Shown: positions 10,922 through 21,424, counted from the first letter of the stretch. The stretch: DNA of 64,000 nucleotides from Chrysoporthe austroafricana (GCA_001051155.2 JYIP02000007.1:3102342-3166341); one strand, 5' to 3'. Translations and numbers: made by a program. Notes: a model not told the origin generated them from the sequence alone.

Positions 10922-12613
10922 TTATACAGGCGGCGGCGACGGCAGCGATTGACTGCTGGACGTCTTCACCCTCTTGTCTCTCCCGTCCGGCCGAGCGCTG
11001 TCAACATCTGCTACAACCTCACTTCCTGGCAGGGATGGTGCGCCCGACCTCCGCATCCTCTTGTTCAGCCCACTGCCCGAGCCCAAGGAAGAAGGAGGCG
11101 GGCCATCAGACCGCCGCAGCCCGGCAGCACCGGCATTCTCATGATCACCACCACCGCTACCGCCCGCGTCGCTCCTCGCCCTTGTCGCCCCACCGGTAGC
11201 TTCATCGGCCTGCTCCCATACCTCGTCCGCCAGGGCTTCCTGGGCTGTCGGGCGGGCGGCCGGGTCCCATGCCAGCATAGAGCGGATGAGGGCGCCGAGG
11301 CGATCGGGCATGCGATCTCTTGCTTTTTCGAGGCGCTCGAGGGCCGTTGCGTGGCGCTCCCTCAATATGGGGCCGCGCCATCTCCACTGGTCTTCCGGCT
11401 CCTCGAAGGTGATCAGGAAGCAGAGCCCCAGGCTGAATATATCGATAGCGCTCGTATATTCGGCCTGGATCCACACCTCGGGAGCGACCAAGGCTGGGGG
11501 CCCGAGGGAGGTATTTTTGCCCGTGGCACCCCTCTTAGCCTTGCCAAAATCACAGATGACGGCAGAGGGAGAGACCCGGCCCCAGAAGACGAGCAGGTTG
11601 GACGGGCTGATATCCCGGTGCATGATATCCATAGCATGCAAGTTCCGAAGCCCATCGAGCACGTGGCGGAACAAGGCCAGCCTCGTAGCCATAGAGATAT
11701 CGTGCCAGGGCGCAGACCGAAAAGTGAAGCGCGCATACGGCATGAGGAGGTGCATGCGCTCTCTGCTTTCCCGAAAGCATGGCAGGGAGCTGTCATGGTC
11801 GCACCACGCGCGAAGCAAAAGTACCAGGCCTGCAGCGTTGGTGGGTATGCTCCGGGCGATATCCATCTCCGTCCTCATCGCCTCGAGCGTCTCGGGCGCC
11901 CTTTTGTCATTCGTCACCGTCTTGCAGGCCAGCACACGCCCAGTCCGCCTGTCCACCACGATCTGGACCACACCAAACGCGCCCCTGCCTATATCCCCGT
12001 GTATGATGATATCGTTCTTGAGTATCTGTGAACGTTTGGGCAGGGGGTCGAGCGAGGGCGGCGGGTTCCATTCCGGAAATTGTCTCGACATAGCCTCGTT
12101 GCGGTAGGCTGCGTATACGCCCTCGTCGCGGACGCAGAACTCGAGCACAAAGTGCAGAGGGCCGATACGGAGGTAGTTGATGGGCATGTGAAGAACGTGC
12201 CGGTCCTGGTATTGCAGCTCGACATTCGAATGCCTGTCGCCGAACAGGTAGATGATCGTCTCGTTTCGACACAAGTTCTGCAGCATCAGAGCGCCCGACT
12301 CCGGATGGATCGAGATCTCGCAAAAGAGCTGGCTTTGGAGGCAGCGTGATCTCCGCTGGCATACCGGCAGGTCGACACCAGGTACCAGCTTTCCCACTGT
12401 CCAGCTGTGATTTCCGACCTCACCAAATTTCTCAAACGAGAGGACAAGCTGGTGCCTGGGCGCGCCTGTACGGCCGGCAGCATTGCGTGTTGCCGCAAGG
12501 GTGATGAATTGATGGGGTTCAAGTAACTGGTTGCTGACGAGACTGGCGAGGTACTTGTGCGCCGCCGGGTTGTCTGGCGTCAGCGTTGCGAAACAAGAAG
12601 GCGACGAAGCCAT
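10922..12613 (-). CDS. Ser/Thr protein kinase with FHA-like N-terminal region
   Basis: A single-exon gene of 563 aa from ATG 12611-12613. Residues about 70-160 resemble an FHA (phosphothreonine-binding) fold: SQLFCEISIHPESGALMLQN, then a strand-rich part ending YLRIGPLHFVLEF. The kinase domain follows with all key parts: glycine loop GRGAFGVV (210-217), VAIK-type lysine in LACKTV (K231), catalytic HRDISPSNLL (H332, R333, D334), DFG (355-357) and APE (377-379). The C-terminal 100 residues are Ser/Gly/Arg-rich and low in complexity. An FHA plus kinase layout recalls checkpoint kinases of the Chk2/Rad53 type, but HRDIS instead of HRDLK and the long divergence point to a fungal accessory kinase, so a checkpoint role is not claimed. 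It is intact despite repeats on both sides. It is transcribed away from the gene at 12905 and the two probably share a 291-bp promoter region. Confidence 0.85.
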   Translation of the reverse strand: MASSPSCFATLTPDNPAAHKYLASLVSNQLLEPHQFITLAATRNAAGRTGAPRHQLVLSFEKFGEVGNHSWTVGKLVPGVDLPVCQRRSRCLQSQLFCEISIHPESGALMLQNLCRNETIIYLFGDRHSNVELQYQDRHVLHMPINYLRIGPLHFVLEFCVRDEGVYAAYRNEAMSRQFPEWNPPPSLDPLPKRSQILKNDIIIHGDIGRGAFGVVQIVVDRRTGRVLACKTVTNDKRAPETLEAMRTEMDIARSIPTNAAGLVLLLRAWCDHDSSLPCFRESRERMHLLMPYARFTFRSAPWHDISMATRLALFRHVLDGLRNLHAMDIMHRDISPSNLLVFWGRVSPSAVICDFGKAKRGATGKNTSLGPPALVAPEVWIQAEYTSAIDIFSLGLCFLITFEEPEDQWRWRGPILRERHATALERLEKARDRMPDRLGALIRSMLAWDPAARPTAQEALADEVWEQADEATGGATRARSDAGGSGGGDHENAGAAGLRRSDGPPPSSLGSGSGLNKRMRRSGAPSLPGSEVVADVDSARPDGRDKRVKTSSSQSLPSPPPV

Positions 12614-12904
12614 CGCGCCGTACTATTAACTAAGGCGTACTAATTCCAAGAAGTGCACTCGGACGACGCACCTAAAGATCAGCGCCGTCTCACTTGCCGT
12701 GTGCAGCCTACAGGGGCTTCCTTGGGCGGGCAGCACCCCCGCTTTCGAAAATTGCGGTGGCCGGTTGCGCTCCGCTCCACCACAACTCCACTCTCATCTT
12801 CGCCAGAACCATCGAAACTGCTCGTTGTCTTCATCGCCCACATCGCCAGCATCCTTCGTCTGCGCATCGCCATTTGATTGTCGCCATCTCATCCATCCAC
12901 CACC
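12614..12904. promoter_or_regulatory. Divergent intergenic region, probable bidirectional promoter
   Basis: These 291 bp separate the start codons of the minus-strand kinase (12613) and the plus-strand basic protein (12905). The right half is pyrimidine-rich with CATCGCCA-type text leading into CACCATGTC, a good fungal start context. No TATA box stands out. The promoter role is inferred from gene orientation only. Confidence 0.4.
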
Positions 12905-14347
12905 ATGTCATCCCTTTGTTCCCCGAGACGCCCCAGCGAGACGCTGAGCGACTACTGGGACAGATGCGAAAGGGCTCGCGACGTGTGGCGCCAGCAGCTG
13001 CTCGACGACTACTACAGCAAACGGCAATCACGACTGCTTTCTCCCAACAGCAACGACGACGACGACGACGACGACGACATGGCCCAGATTGTCATGCTCG
13101 TCGAGAGAGACATCCTGATCGAGTCGGGACAGGCGACCCACGAAGACTTTGTCAGGATGCCGGAGGACCCGCCAGTGTCGCAGGCCTGGATTGGGCCCAT
13201 CAAATCGCTCACCGAGTACGAAGGTTCCCTGCGGGGACAGCCTGAGTTCCCGGACGAGTGGCTGGATGACAGATGGCCCGAGAACAAGAGGGGGAGGAGC
13301 CCGGGCGAAGGTTCCCTGGAGGGATGGCCTGAGTTCCCGGACGAGTGGCTGGATGACAGATGGCCCGAGAACAAGAGGAGGAGGAGCCCGGGCGAAGGTT
13401 CCCCGGGACAGCGCCCCGAGTCCCTGGCGGAGTGGGGTCCGCTGTCGAGGAACCCGACGCGCTCGAGAAGCCCGACGCCGCCGCCGAACAGAGGAAAGGG
13501 GAAGAGGAAGAGGAGCCCGGACGACGCCGACGCGCGGGCAGCGCCCAAGAGAACGAGGAGGACCACAGAAGACACACACAATGGCGGGCCGTCCGGCAGG
13601 AAGAGGAAGAGGGCGTCCGACGACGGCGAGGCGGCCCGGCAGACCCCGCCTGACTCGGCGGCCCGGAGGAAGCGGGTGAGGTTCGACCTGGAAGAGAAGC
13701 CTGCCCCCGTGCAGCCGGCTGGCCTCGCGTCGTTCTCGTCGGCGGCCCGAGTCACCCGCGCCCGGCGCCGGCAGCTCTCGGGGCTGCACGCCCAGCTGTT
13801 CCAGCTCGGCCGGCGCGGCCAGCTCAGTCTGCAGAAGCATGCCGAGCCACACGCGGTGCAGGTGCCGGGACGGGAACAGGAGCAGGGACGGGAAGAGGAG
13901 CAGGGACGGGAAGAGGCCGCAGAGGAACGTGCCCCAGAGGCCACCGCCAAGAGGGTCAGAGGACGGCCTGCCAGCACCAAGACGCCGCCGAAAGCCAAGA
14001 CCAACACTACCAGGAGCCAGGACAGAAGCGACGAGACCACCACCACCACCACCAAGAGCCAGGCCAGAGGGGTCAAGGCCAACACCACCACCAAGAGGAA
14101 CCCGGCCAGAAGCGTCAAGACCACCGCCAGCGCCAAGACGCCCCCCCTCAACGTCAAGACCACCACCGCCAGCGCCAAGACGCCCCCCCTCAACGTCAAG
14201 ACCACCACCGCCAGCACCAAGACGTCGCCCCCCAACGTGAAGCCCACCACCGCCAGGATTGCCAAGACTAGAGTAGGAGATGGCGTCGGCGCAGCCTCTG
14301 GGCTAGAGGGTTGGTTGCTTCGATGGGGTGCTTGGAGCAGAACCTGA
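12905..14347 (+). CDS. Low-complexity charged protein with internal tandem repeats
   Basis: I start this at ATG 12905 (context CACCATGTC) rather than the upstream TTG in the same frame; it gives 480 aa with no intron. Order of parts: an N-terminal helical stretch (DYWDRCERARDVWRQQLLDD), a run of eight Asp, then a 29-residue unit (GSL..., PEFPDEWLDDRWPENK..., SPGE) present twice plus a decayed third copy (about 13224-13435), a Lys/Arg-rich middle with several nuclear-localisation-like clusters (KRKR, KRTRR, RKRKR), a Gln/Glu/Arg-rich part, and a C-terminal array of a 14-residue KTTTASAKTPPLNV unit. The composition suggests a disordered nuclear or chromatin-binding protein; I do not recognise a family and assign no function. 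Recent expansion of both repeats is visible at the DNA level. It is divergent from the kinase. Confidence 0.6.
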   Translation: MSSLCSPRRPSETLSDYWDRCERARDVWRQQLLDDYYSKRQSRLLSPNSNDDDDDDDDMAQIVMLVERDILIESGQATHEDFVRMPEDPPVSQAWIGPIKSLTEYEGSLRGQPEFPDEWLDDRWPENKRGRSPGEGSLEGWPEFPDEWLDDRWPENKRRRSPGEGSPGQRPESLAEWGPLSRNPTRSRSPTPPPNRGKGKRKRSPDDADARAAPKRTRRTTEDTHNGGPSGRKRKRASDDGEAARQTPPDSAARRKRVRFDLEEKPAPVQPAGLASFSSAARVTRARRRQLSGLHAQLFQLGRRGQLSLQKHAEPHAVQVPGREQEQGREEEQGREEAAEERAPEATAKRVRGRPASTKTPPKAKTNTTRSQDRSDETTTTTTKSQARGVKANTTTKRNPARSVKTTASAKTPPLNVKTTTASAKTPPLNVKTTTASTKTSPPNVKPTTARIAKTRVGDGVGAASGLEGWLLRWGAWSRT

Positions 14348-14494
14348 TCCCACGGTCAACAGGCGACAGCACAGCACGAGGTCGTCAACGCCTGCGCGTC
14401 AACACCTACGCGTCAACAACACCCACACACTTACACCTACGCGTCAACACCTATCACCAGCGGCAGCGCAGGAGAGACGCCCGAGAGTCACCAT

Positions 14495-15025
14495 GTACTG
14501 GTTATCCTGACAGGGTCGGGTGCAGCCAGCGATGGTGTCATCATCGGCAGCTATGCTCACTGTCGTCGCAAGCTTGCAAGGGGAGGGGAACAGTCGAGGG
14601 CTGCTGGGTCATCGTGTACCGGTTATCCTGACAGGGTCGGGTGCAGCCGGCGACGACGACCTTGCAGACGACGACGACTCCGAGTGGTGCTGGTTATCCT
14701 GACAGGGTCGGGGTCCAGCCGACGACGATGGCTCCGCGGATGCGAGCTTCAGATATGCTGGTTGTCTACAGACGGGTGCAGCCTCTCGATCTCGTCGCCG
14801 CAGGCTTGCAGGTGGACAAAGAGAAGTCCAGGCCTGCCTTTTGGGTCGTCATATACCGGTTATCCTGACAGGGTCGGGTGCAGTCGGCAATGAAGGCTTC
14901 AGTGGAGATGACTTCGAGTTGTACTGGTCATCTTGACAGGTCGGGTGCAGTCGGCGATGCGACTTTCGCGGATTGAGTTCGAGCTATGCTGGTTATCCTG
15001 ACAGGGTCGGGTGCAGCCAGTCTCT
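14495..15025 (+). repeat. Six interspersed copies of a ~28-bp motif
   Basis: The core GGTTATCCTGACAGGG plus TCGGGTGCAG starts at 14500, 14621, 14692, 14858, 14926 and 14991. Copies 1, 2, 4 and 6 are nearly identical; copy 3 reads GGGTCCAG and copy 5 carries GTCATCTTGACAGGTC. Spacing is irregular (121, 71, 166, 68, 65). The sequence between copies is partly related (GGCGACGA-like text follows several). The array starts about 150 bp after the stop codon of the preceding gene. All copies face the same way. Confidence 0.8.
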
Positions 15026-15600
15026 CGAACTCGTCGTGCGAAGGTCAGAGGGCATTGGTGACGATATTAGCAATAGTGTTGGCGACAGCATCGGTGAGGG
15101 CGTTGGCAGCATTGACTACGACATTGACGATGGTGCTTGGCGTTTTGATAGTCCGATATTTGTATCTATTCGTTCTGTTCAGGTTGAACTTCCCTAGGTA
15201 ACCATGCCAGCCCTTGGTATCCATATGACGAAGTGTGGTGGTGAAAGGCACCGGCAGACAGACTTGTGTATTGAGATCCGGCACGGCCAAGTACAGGCTC
15301 TCGTTTCTAGTCCTTTGGTCAACTCTCGCCCGTACCCTTTGATGCTATTACTATAGGTCCAGCTATGGAGATTCGTTTCATCACGATAGTGACTCGTACG
15401 ATGATGAGGCGTGGATTGTGTAGCGGCTAGGTCAGCGATTTCTAGCATCGCCTTCTACCGCAGTCGTACAGCCGCTCAATTCCTCCTCGGCTCTCAAAGT
15501 TTTGCCTAGGGCCAGGGAGACGAGGCCGCGGGGGAGACAAGGCTCTCGTCGCGTTCTCGTTGGTCCTGTGCTTCTTCAAGACGACGATGGAGACGAGCAA
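15026..15600. other. No recognisable gene
   Basis: Unique-looking sequence between the six-copy motif and the composite repeat. The short frames found here have no family resemblance. Confidence 0.4.
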
Positions 15601-15689
15601 GGCTAGCACCCATTATCTCGGCCCAGCCTCCCCCCTCATGCCAGGGCTCGGCGCCATGTGGTGGTGTTTTGGGGGTGGCAGCGAGACGT

Positions 15690-17000
15690 CGAGGCAGAGG
15701 GGCGAGGGCGCGGGCGACACAGGCAGAGAGGCAAATATGGCGGGTTTCGCACCAAGTACTACCACGATGCCATACGCCACATACCATACCACAGCGCGCC
15801 GTACTGCCACCATTACCGCCCGGGGGGTGCGGATACTTGACAACAAGCCTGGGGAGAGAATAAGGGGGGTAGGGGAAGCCTGGGAATGACGAAAAGACGA
15901 GAGACAATAGAAAGAGGGGGCGGTTCCAAAACAAAACCACGGACGCAGCGCGTAGGAGGCAGCAGCAGCACCACCACAACAACCATACCACAACGCGCCG
16001 CACTGCCACTACGAATGCCCGGAAGGTGCGGATACTTGACAAGAAGCCTGGGAATAGAATAAGGGGGGGGGCGGGGGGCGAAGGGCGAAAAGCGAGCGCG
16101 GGCAACAGGCAGAGAGGCATATGGCGGATTTCGCCCCAAGCACCCACAACCACTACCACAACACCATACCACACGATGCCACATACGCCACGACGCGCCG
16201 TACCGCCACCGTTTATGCCCGGGAAGGGCGCAGACACTTGACAGCAGCCAGGGGATATGTCGCGGGGCGCAGGGCGCGGGCGAGGGTGCGAGCGCGCGGG
16301 CGGGACAGGCAGAGGCACAGGGTGGACTTCGCCCCAAGCACCACAACTACCATACCACAACGCGCCGTACCGCCACCACGAACGCCCAGGAGGGCGCAGA
16401 CTTGACGGCAGCCAGGGGATATGTCGCGGGGCGCGGGCGAGGGCGCGGGCGCGGGCGCGGGCGACAGGCAGAGGCACAGGGTGGACTTCGCCCCAAGCAC
16501 CCACCGCCACCACCACCACCATAACACCACACCATAATGCGCCGCACTGCCACCACGAACGCCCGGGGGGTACGGACATTTGACAAGAAGCCTGGGGACA
16601 TAGTAAGGGGGGTAAGGGAAGCCTGGGAATGACAAAGAGGGGCAGTTGAAACCACAGACTGACTGCCTGGGGCTTGGGGCAAACCCTGGACGACAACCAC
16701 GACAGCAAAGACAACAAGATCTATTTCCCCCGACCAACCTCGAGATGCGCAAAGGGAAGCCTGGGGACGATAAAAGAAAGAGGGCAGTTGAAAAACAAAA
16801 CCACGGACAGCGCGCGTACGGGCAGCAGCACTACCACAACACCATACCACGACGCGCCGCACCGCTACCACGAACGCCCGGGAGGGGGGATGGGGGCGCG
16901 AAGACACTTGACGGCAGCCAGGGGATATGTCGCGGGAGGTAGGGGGATGCCTAGGAGCGACGAGAGGGCAGGCAGTTGAAACCACAGACTGACTGCCTGG
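15690..17000 (+). repeat. Block R3: tandem ~150-200-bp units
   Basis: About five to six degenerate units, each with GGGCGACAGGCAGAGGCA, then TTCGCCCCAAGCACCAC (with (CCA)n), then CCATACCACAACGCGCCG, then CGCCCGGGAGGGCGCAGAC and CTTGACGGCAGCCAGGGG. The same unit occurs at 24320-24440 and 61050-61650 (plus) and at 29750-29960 and 33960-34320 (inverted). Confidence 0.8.
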
Positions 17001-17039
17001 GGCTTGGGGGCAAACCTGGACGACAACCACGATCGCAAA

Positions 17040-17340
17040 GACAGTACGATCGATTTCCCCCGACCAACCTCGAGATATATTTCTTCTGACCGTCCTTGCG
17101 ATCTATTTCCCCCGCGGCCTGGGGATGACAAAAGGGGGCGGTGCAAAAACAAAACCACGGATGCGCGGGCGGGCAAGCAACGCGAGGTTGGCAACAGCAA
17201 AAGGGGAGGCGCAGGGGCAACTGAGACCTCCTAGCAACAATAAGGGGAGGCTTGGGGATAACCTGGGAGGAAGACGGGACGTGAAAGGGACAGCAAAAAC
17301 GAGCTTCAAGAGACGGACTGCTTGTCCATGCGCGCGAGGG
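17040..17340 (+). repeat. Block R6 of composite repeat
   Basis: It contains CCCCCGACCAACCTCGAGAT text and, at about 17280-17340, a conserved stretch around AGCAAAAACGAGCTTCAAGA and CGGACTGCTTGTCCAT. The latter recurs at 61960-62010 (plus) and 29600-29660 (inverted), in each case between R3 and R2. Confidence 0.7.
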
Positions 17341-17689
17341 GGGAGGCAAGGCAGACCCGACACGTTGGTACGTGCCGCGCAGCCCGATACGAAAACGACA
17401 AGCTGAAAACGACAAGCTGAAAACGACGCTTCCGCCGACCAACCTCGAGATATATACGCGCATGTCGCGGGGCGCAAGGGGATGGGCGATAACAGACAGA
17501 CAGACAGCGTGCCTCACATGCCCAGGGGGGCATATCTGCTTCTCAGCCGACCGCCTACGAGCCAGGACGTATATATACCCGGCAAGCCTAGCATCTTGGT
17601 ATCTTGGTATGCCTCGCGTGCCTGGAAGTAAGCACGCACCCCGTCAGCAAGCTGCCTCCTCGGCGCGACCATAACCGCGACAAGCAGAG

Positions 17690-18315
17690 CAGGGGGGGGG
17701 GGGAACTCGACGCATACAGCACTTGGCATCCCGGCGATATCCCCGCGCGTCTTTTCTCGCCGGCGCGCCTCGGGATATATCTCTTGTTCTTCTACCGGCC
17801 GACTTCCGCCGCGCGCGGGAACCAGGAAGGGAGGGGGGGGGCAAGCTCGACGGAAGGACGACGGCGACGATAGGAAAGAGGCCTTGTCGGGAGGCAGCGT
17901 CGGGGAGGGGGGGCGCGTCTCTTCTCGCCGGCGGGCCTCGACATATATATCCCCCCTCTTCCACCGGCACGCCTCGCGATGTATGTTGTCCCTCCTCTTG
18001 CGCCGGCCAACCTTCGCCGCGCGCGGGAGCCAAAAGCCAGGGGGCGGCGCGAGCTTGACAGGGGGGGACGGCAGCGACATGACGGGGGAACGGCGGCAAT
18101 ACTGCGGGAGCATGGCGACGACGTAGCGGGTTGGGGGGAGGCAGGGAAGCGGTTGTCGGGAGAGGCAGCGTCGGGAGGGGAGGAGCGTATCTCTTCTCGC
18201 CGGCGGGCCTCGCGATATGTTTCCCTCCTCTTCCGCCGGCCAACAACTTCCGCCGCGAGCGGGAACGAGCTTGATAGGAAGGGGGGGGGGAAGGAGGATG
18301 GCGACAATATAGAGG
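17690..18315 (+). repeat. Block R2: ~150-bp GC-rich tandem units
   Basis: Roughly four units with poly-G runs, GGAAAGAGGCCTTGTCGGG, GCAGCGTCGGGG, CTCTTCTCGCCGGCGGGCCT, CGACATATATAT and GCCGGCCAACTTCCGCCGCG. Related units are at 62220-62640 (plus), 29080-29500 and 10490-10690 (inverted). Confidence 0.75.
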
Positions 18316-18479
18316 AAGCGTTATCGGGAGAGGCGCTGGGAGGCGTGGTCAGCAGAAGAGAAGCCGGGAAAAGCCAGGACGAGAGGAGCTTACCGGAAGC
18401 ACCGAGACAAGAGCTGCTGGTCGGGCTGGCAGGTCGAGCTGGCAGGAAGAGGAGCTGGGAGGAACCAACCCGAGAGCAG

Positions 18480-19100
18480 CTGTGCAAGCTGTGCAAGCTT
18501 TCGGAACTGTGGGAGGAGATTTGGGAGCTGCGAGAGCTGCGAGAGCTGCGAGAGCTGCAAGGGGAATGGGAGCAGCTCTGGCAGCCAGCTCAGCTGTACG
18601 AGCCGTGCGAGCTGTGGAAGCTGTGGGGGTTCCGGGAGCTGTCAAGACAAGAGCTGCCAGAAGAGCTGTGCGAGCTGTGCCAGCTCTAAGAGCTGTGGAA
18701 GCTGTGCGAGCCGTGCGAAGAGGAGGTCTGAGAGCTCTGGGAGCTATAGGAAGATGAGCTGTGTGCAAGCTGTGCAAGCAAGCTCTTGGAGCCGTGGCAG
18801 GTGTGCGAGCTCTCGAAGCTGCGAGAGCTGCACGGGCTGTGCAAGGTCTTGGAGCTGTGGGAAGAGGAATGGCAGCTGTGCGAGCTGTGCAAGCTCTGAG
18901 AGCTCTGTGCAAGCTTTTGGAGCTGTACAAGCTGCGCGAGCTGCGAGAGTGGGAAGAGGAGGTCTGGAGCTGTGCAAGCAAGCTGTGCAAGCAAGCTGTG
19001 CAAGCTGTGCAAGCTGTGCAAGCTGTGCAAGCTGTGCAAGCTGTGCGAGCTGTGCGAGCTGTGCGAGCTGTGCAAGCTGTGCGAGCTGTGGGCAGACGAG
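18480..19100 (+). repeat. Block R1: (GAGCTGTGC)n minisatellite
   Basis: An imperfect 9-bp array that becomes nearly perfect (GTGCAAGCT, then GTGCGAGCT) from about 18975 to 19090. Because 9 is a multiple of 3, all six frames tend to stay open and give repeats such as CAS or ELC; these are not treated as proteins. Confidence 0.85.
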
Positions 19101-19229
19101 GGAGCATGAGCTATGGGAAGAGCTGTGGGAAGAGAATGCCAAGAAGGCTGTGGGAGAAGAGAAGTCGTGGGAAGACGAGTTGTGGCAGGAAGAGCAAGAG
19201 CCTTGGGGGCTGTGGCAGCAGGACCGCGA

Positions 19230-19735
19230 GAGGACACAAGGTGATCATGCCTTGCCGGCCGGCAGACAGCCAGCAGCGCCCACGGGGTGTAATGCTCTGC
19301 ACACAGCTGGCCACGAGGAAGACGAAGAGCAGGAGGATGAGGAGGAGGAGGGGGAAGAGGAGGAGGAGGAGGAGGAGGGGGAAGAGGAGGAGGAGGAGGA
19401 GGAGCACGCTATGCGGGCATGATGCTGTCCAGGCAGCTGGTAGCGACAGAAGAGGAGGGAGGCGTGCCATGCTGGCTGGGGAGAGCAGCCCACAAGATGA
19501 CAATGCTTGCTCTGGCTTGCCGGCCGGCACACAGGCAGACAGCCACAGCCAGCACCAGTGCGCGTGATCACGTAATTCGGCTATAGTCGGACATAAGCAT
19601 CACTACAGCTGGTCGTGCGGGGCACAGCGGGGCACAGCGATGCGCAGAGGACAGCGGGGACAAGCTTCGTGCGCGAAGGACAGCTGTGGGTGCCTGGCCT
19701 GGCTGGGCCTTGTGTGCTAGTAGCAGCTGTGCAAG
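19230..19735 (+). repeat. Block R4 of composite repeat, with purine-rich tract
   Basis: This starts with GAGGACACAAGGTGATCATG, contains CTTGCCGGCCGGCA and GGGGTGTAATGCTCTGCAC, a (GGAGGA)n purine tract at about 19335-19405, then CAGTGCGCGTGATCACGTAA, CGGCTATAGTCGGACATAAG and CACTACAGCTGGTCGTGCGG. The same order recurs at 63118-63740 (plus) and is inverted at 28360-28700. Confidence 0.8.
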
Positions 19736-20170
19736 CCGCGCGAGCCGTCAGAGCTGCGAGAGCTGCATGGGCTGCAAGGGCTACGAGAAGAAGGTCTATA
19801 AGCTGACAAGCTGTACGAGCTGTACGAGCTGTACGAGCTGCGCAAGCAGGTTAGGAGATCTGAGAGCTGTAGGAGCTGTGGAATGCGAATGCGAGCCGTA
19901 CAAGCTATATAAGGTACGCGAGTTCCGGAAGCTGTAAAATGCGAGCTGCGAGGGCTGCGAGAGCTGTAAGGGGAGTAGGAAGAAGCTCTGGCAGCTAGCT
20001 GTGCAAGCTGTGCAAGCTGTGCAATCTGTGCAAGCTATAGAAGCTCTTGGGGCTGTAAGAGCTCCGCGAGCTATAAGAAGAAGAGCTGCGCGAGCTGCGA
20101 GAGGAATGGGAGCAGCTCTGGCAGCTATGCGAGCTGTATAAGCTGTGCAAGCTATACGAAAAGAGGGTCT
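19736..20170 (+). repeat. Second R1 array
   Basis: A more degenerate (GAGCTGTAC/GAGCTGTGC)n array, followed by a decayed R4 segment to about 20960 that repeats the GGCTATAGCCGGACATAAG motif and CCTGGCTGGGCCTTGTATGC. Confidence 0.7.
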
Positions 20171-20960
20171 GGGAGGAAAGCTGTAAGAAGAATATCAAGA
20201 AAGCTATACGAGAAAAAGCAAGAGCTTGAAGGGCCGTAGCAACAGGATTGCGAGAGCATATAAAGTAATCATGCCTGCTCTGGCCTTGCCAGCCGGCAGA
20301 TAGGAAGCCAGCCAGTACGATCGAGGTCGATGGCGCCGGCGGAAGCCCCTGGGGATATGAAATTGAGCTCCCATTGGCGAGAGGGGCAGAGCTCCTGCAT
20401 GGCCCTGGCAGGGGCTGGGCTGCCCCGTGGTTCCCTCCGCGGCTCAAGCACGAGCATACGAGCAGCGGGTACTATAGTAGCTTCGTACCTGCGCGAGCCA
20501 CCGGCAGGGTGCGATAGCAGCAGCGTCATGCTGGCCCAGCCCACGCAAGTCGCAATCGCAATCGCGGTAGGACGCCCGTAGCGCGCCTAGCCAACCATAC
20601 GCGCCCGTCGCCGCCCTTACTACTCGAACTTAGCAGCGCTTCCAGATGAGCGACCTACCCGTTCGCTCGTCCCACGCCCCCCGTCCCCCCTCTACCGTGC
20701 AACAGGCAGAGCTGTGCTGGTCCGTCCTCCCTGCCACGGGTCACCCGCTACCCGCGACGAGAGAGCGCGGCCCCGGGAACGCGCCGCCACGCCTGTGCCA
20801 CCCCCGGGACAGTGCGCGTAATTACGTGGTTCGGCTATAGCCGGACATAAGGCTATAGTCGGGCTATGGGCTGTAATCGAGCGCACGATAGCTACGTGCG
20901 TAGGGAATAAGCTGCGTGACAGACAGCTGTATGTGCGCGGGCCTGGCTGGGCCTTGTATG

Positions 20961-21424
20961 CTGGTAGCCTCCTAAAGTAGGCAGCTAGATCAGTCGCTGG
21001 CTCTTGGCTGGCTTGCCGCTCGATATTAGGCGCCTGTTTCTCTTCAGGATGGGTCGGCTATGTCCCGACCCAGCATATCCACTTCAACCCTAACCCTCGC
21101 TTGCGGGATTTCTTGATATGGCATGGGTGCCTTCGCTTCCCGCCACCGAATAAAATATCGCAAGTCATATCCCCTCTTTCGCTTCTTTGGGTTCGTTTAT
21201 TCGCCTTGTCTTTTCTACCGCCATTTACTTGCTTGCTACTTAGCTCTCATGCTTTGTTTTCGCTCAGGTAATGTTGTTCGATTGTCGTTGCTTCCGTACT
21301 GTACGTAAATTCGGAATACTGCTAACCAGGTACGTACGCCTATACAGCTTATTACACTCCTTCCTTCCGCACGATCCTATCAGCCTTTCCATCCCGAAAA
21401 CGGCATCGCATATCCAGGGGAGAG
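20961..21424. other. No recognisable gene
   Basis: Unique sequence after composite repeat A. It includes CAACCCTAACCCTCGC at about 21084-21099, a short telomere-like motif also seen in LTRs elsewhere in the window. Confidence 0.4.

Larger units (their letters stand above)
15600..20960 (+). repeat. Composite repeat, copy A (longest)
   Basis: This contains, in order: block R3 (15690-17000), R6 (17040-17340), R2 (17690-18315), R7 (18315-18480), R1 (18480-19100), R4 (19230-19735), a second R1 (19736-20170) and a degenerate second R4 (20270-20960). The same order appears at 61040-63800 (plus) and, inverted, at 28280-30000. The total length differs mainly because the minisatellite blocks differ in copy number. 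Long open frames on both strands are by-products of GC-rich repetition. No transposase, reverse transcriptase or clear terminal repeat is visible. Confidence 0.7.

Noticed and set aside
10949..12031. 360-aa plus-strand frame
   Set aside because: Antisense shadow of the kinase gene, which carries all kinase motifs on the minus strand.
12878..12904. Upstream TTG start for the 12905 gene
   Set aside because: Nuclear fungal genes rarely use TTG, and the ATG at 12905 has a strong start context.
13012..14265. 417-aa minus-strand frame
   Set aside because: Antisense of the 12905-14347 gene; its Leu/Ser/Val-rich repeats simply mirror the plus-strand repeats.
14495..15025. CRISPR-like array
   Set aside because: Repeats are spaced 65-166 bp apart, spacers are related to each other, and the genome is eukaryotic.
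15506..16717. 403-aa minus frame and neighbours with PATYPLAAVK-like text
   Set aside because: Created by block R3 tandem units; the same peptides recur wherever R3 occurs and have no family resemblance.
18349..19567. Long frames encoding CAS, ELC or TAR repeats
   Set aside because: Product of the 9-bp R1 minisatellite, which stays open in all frames.
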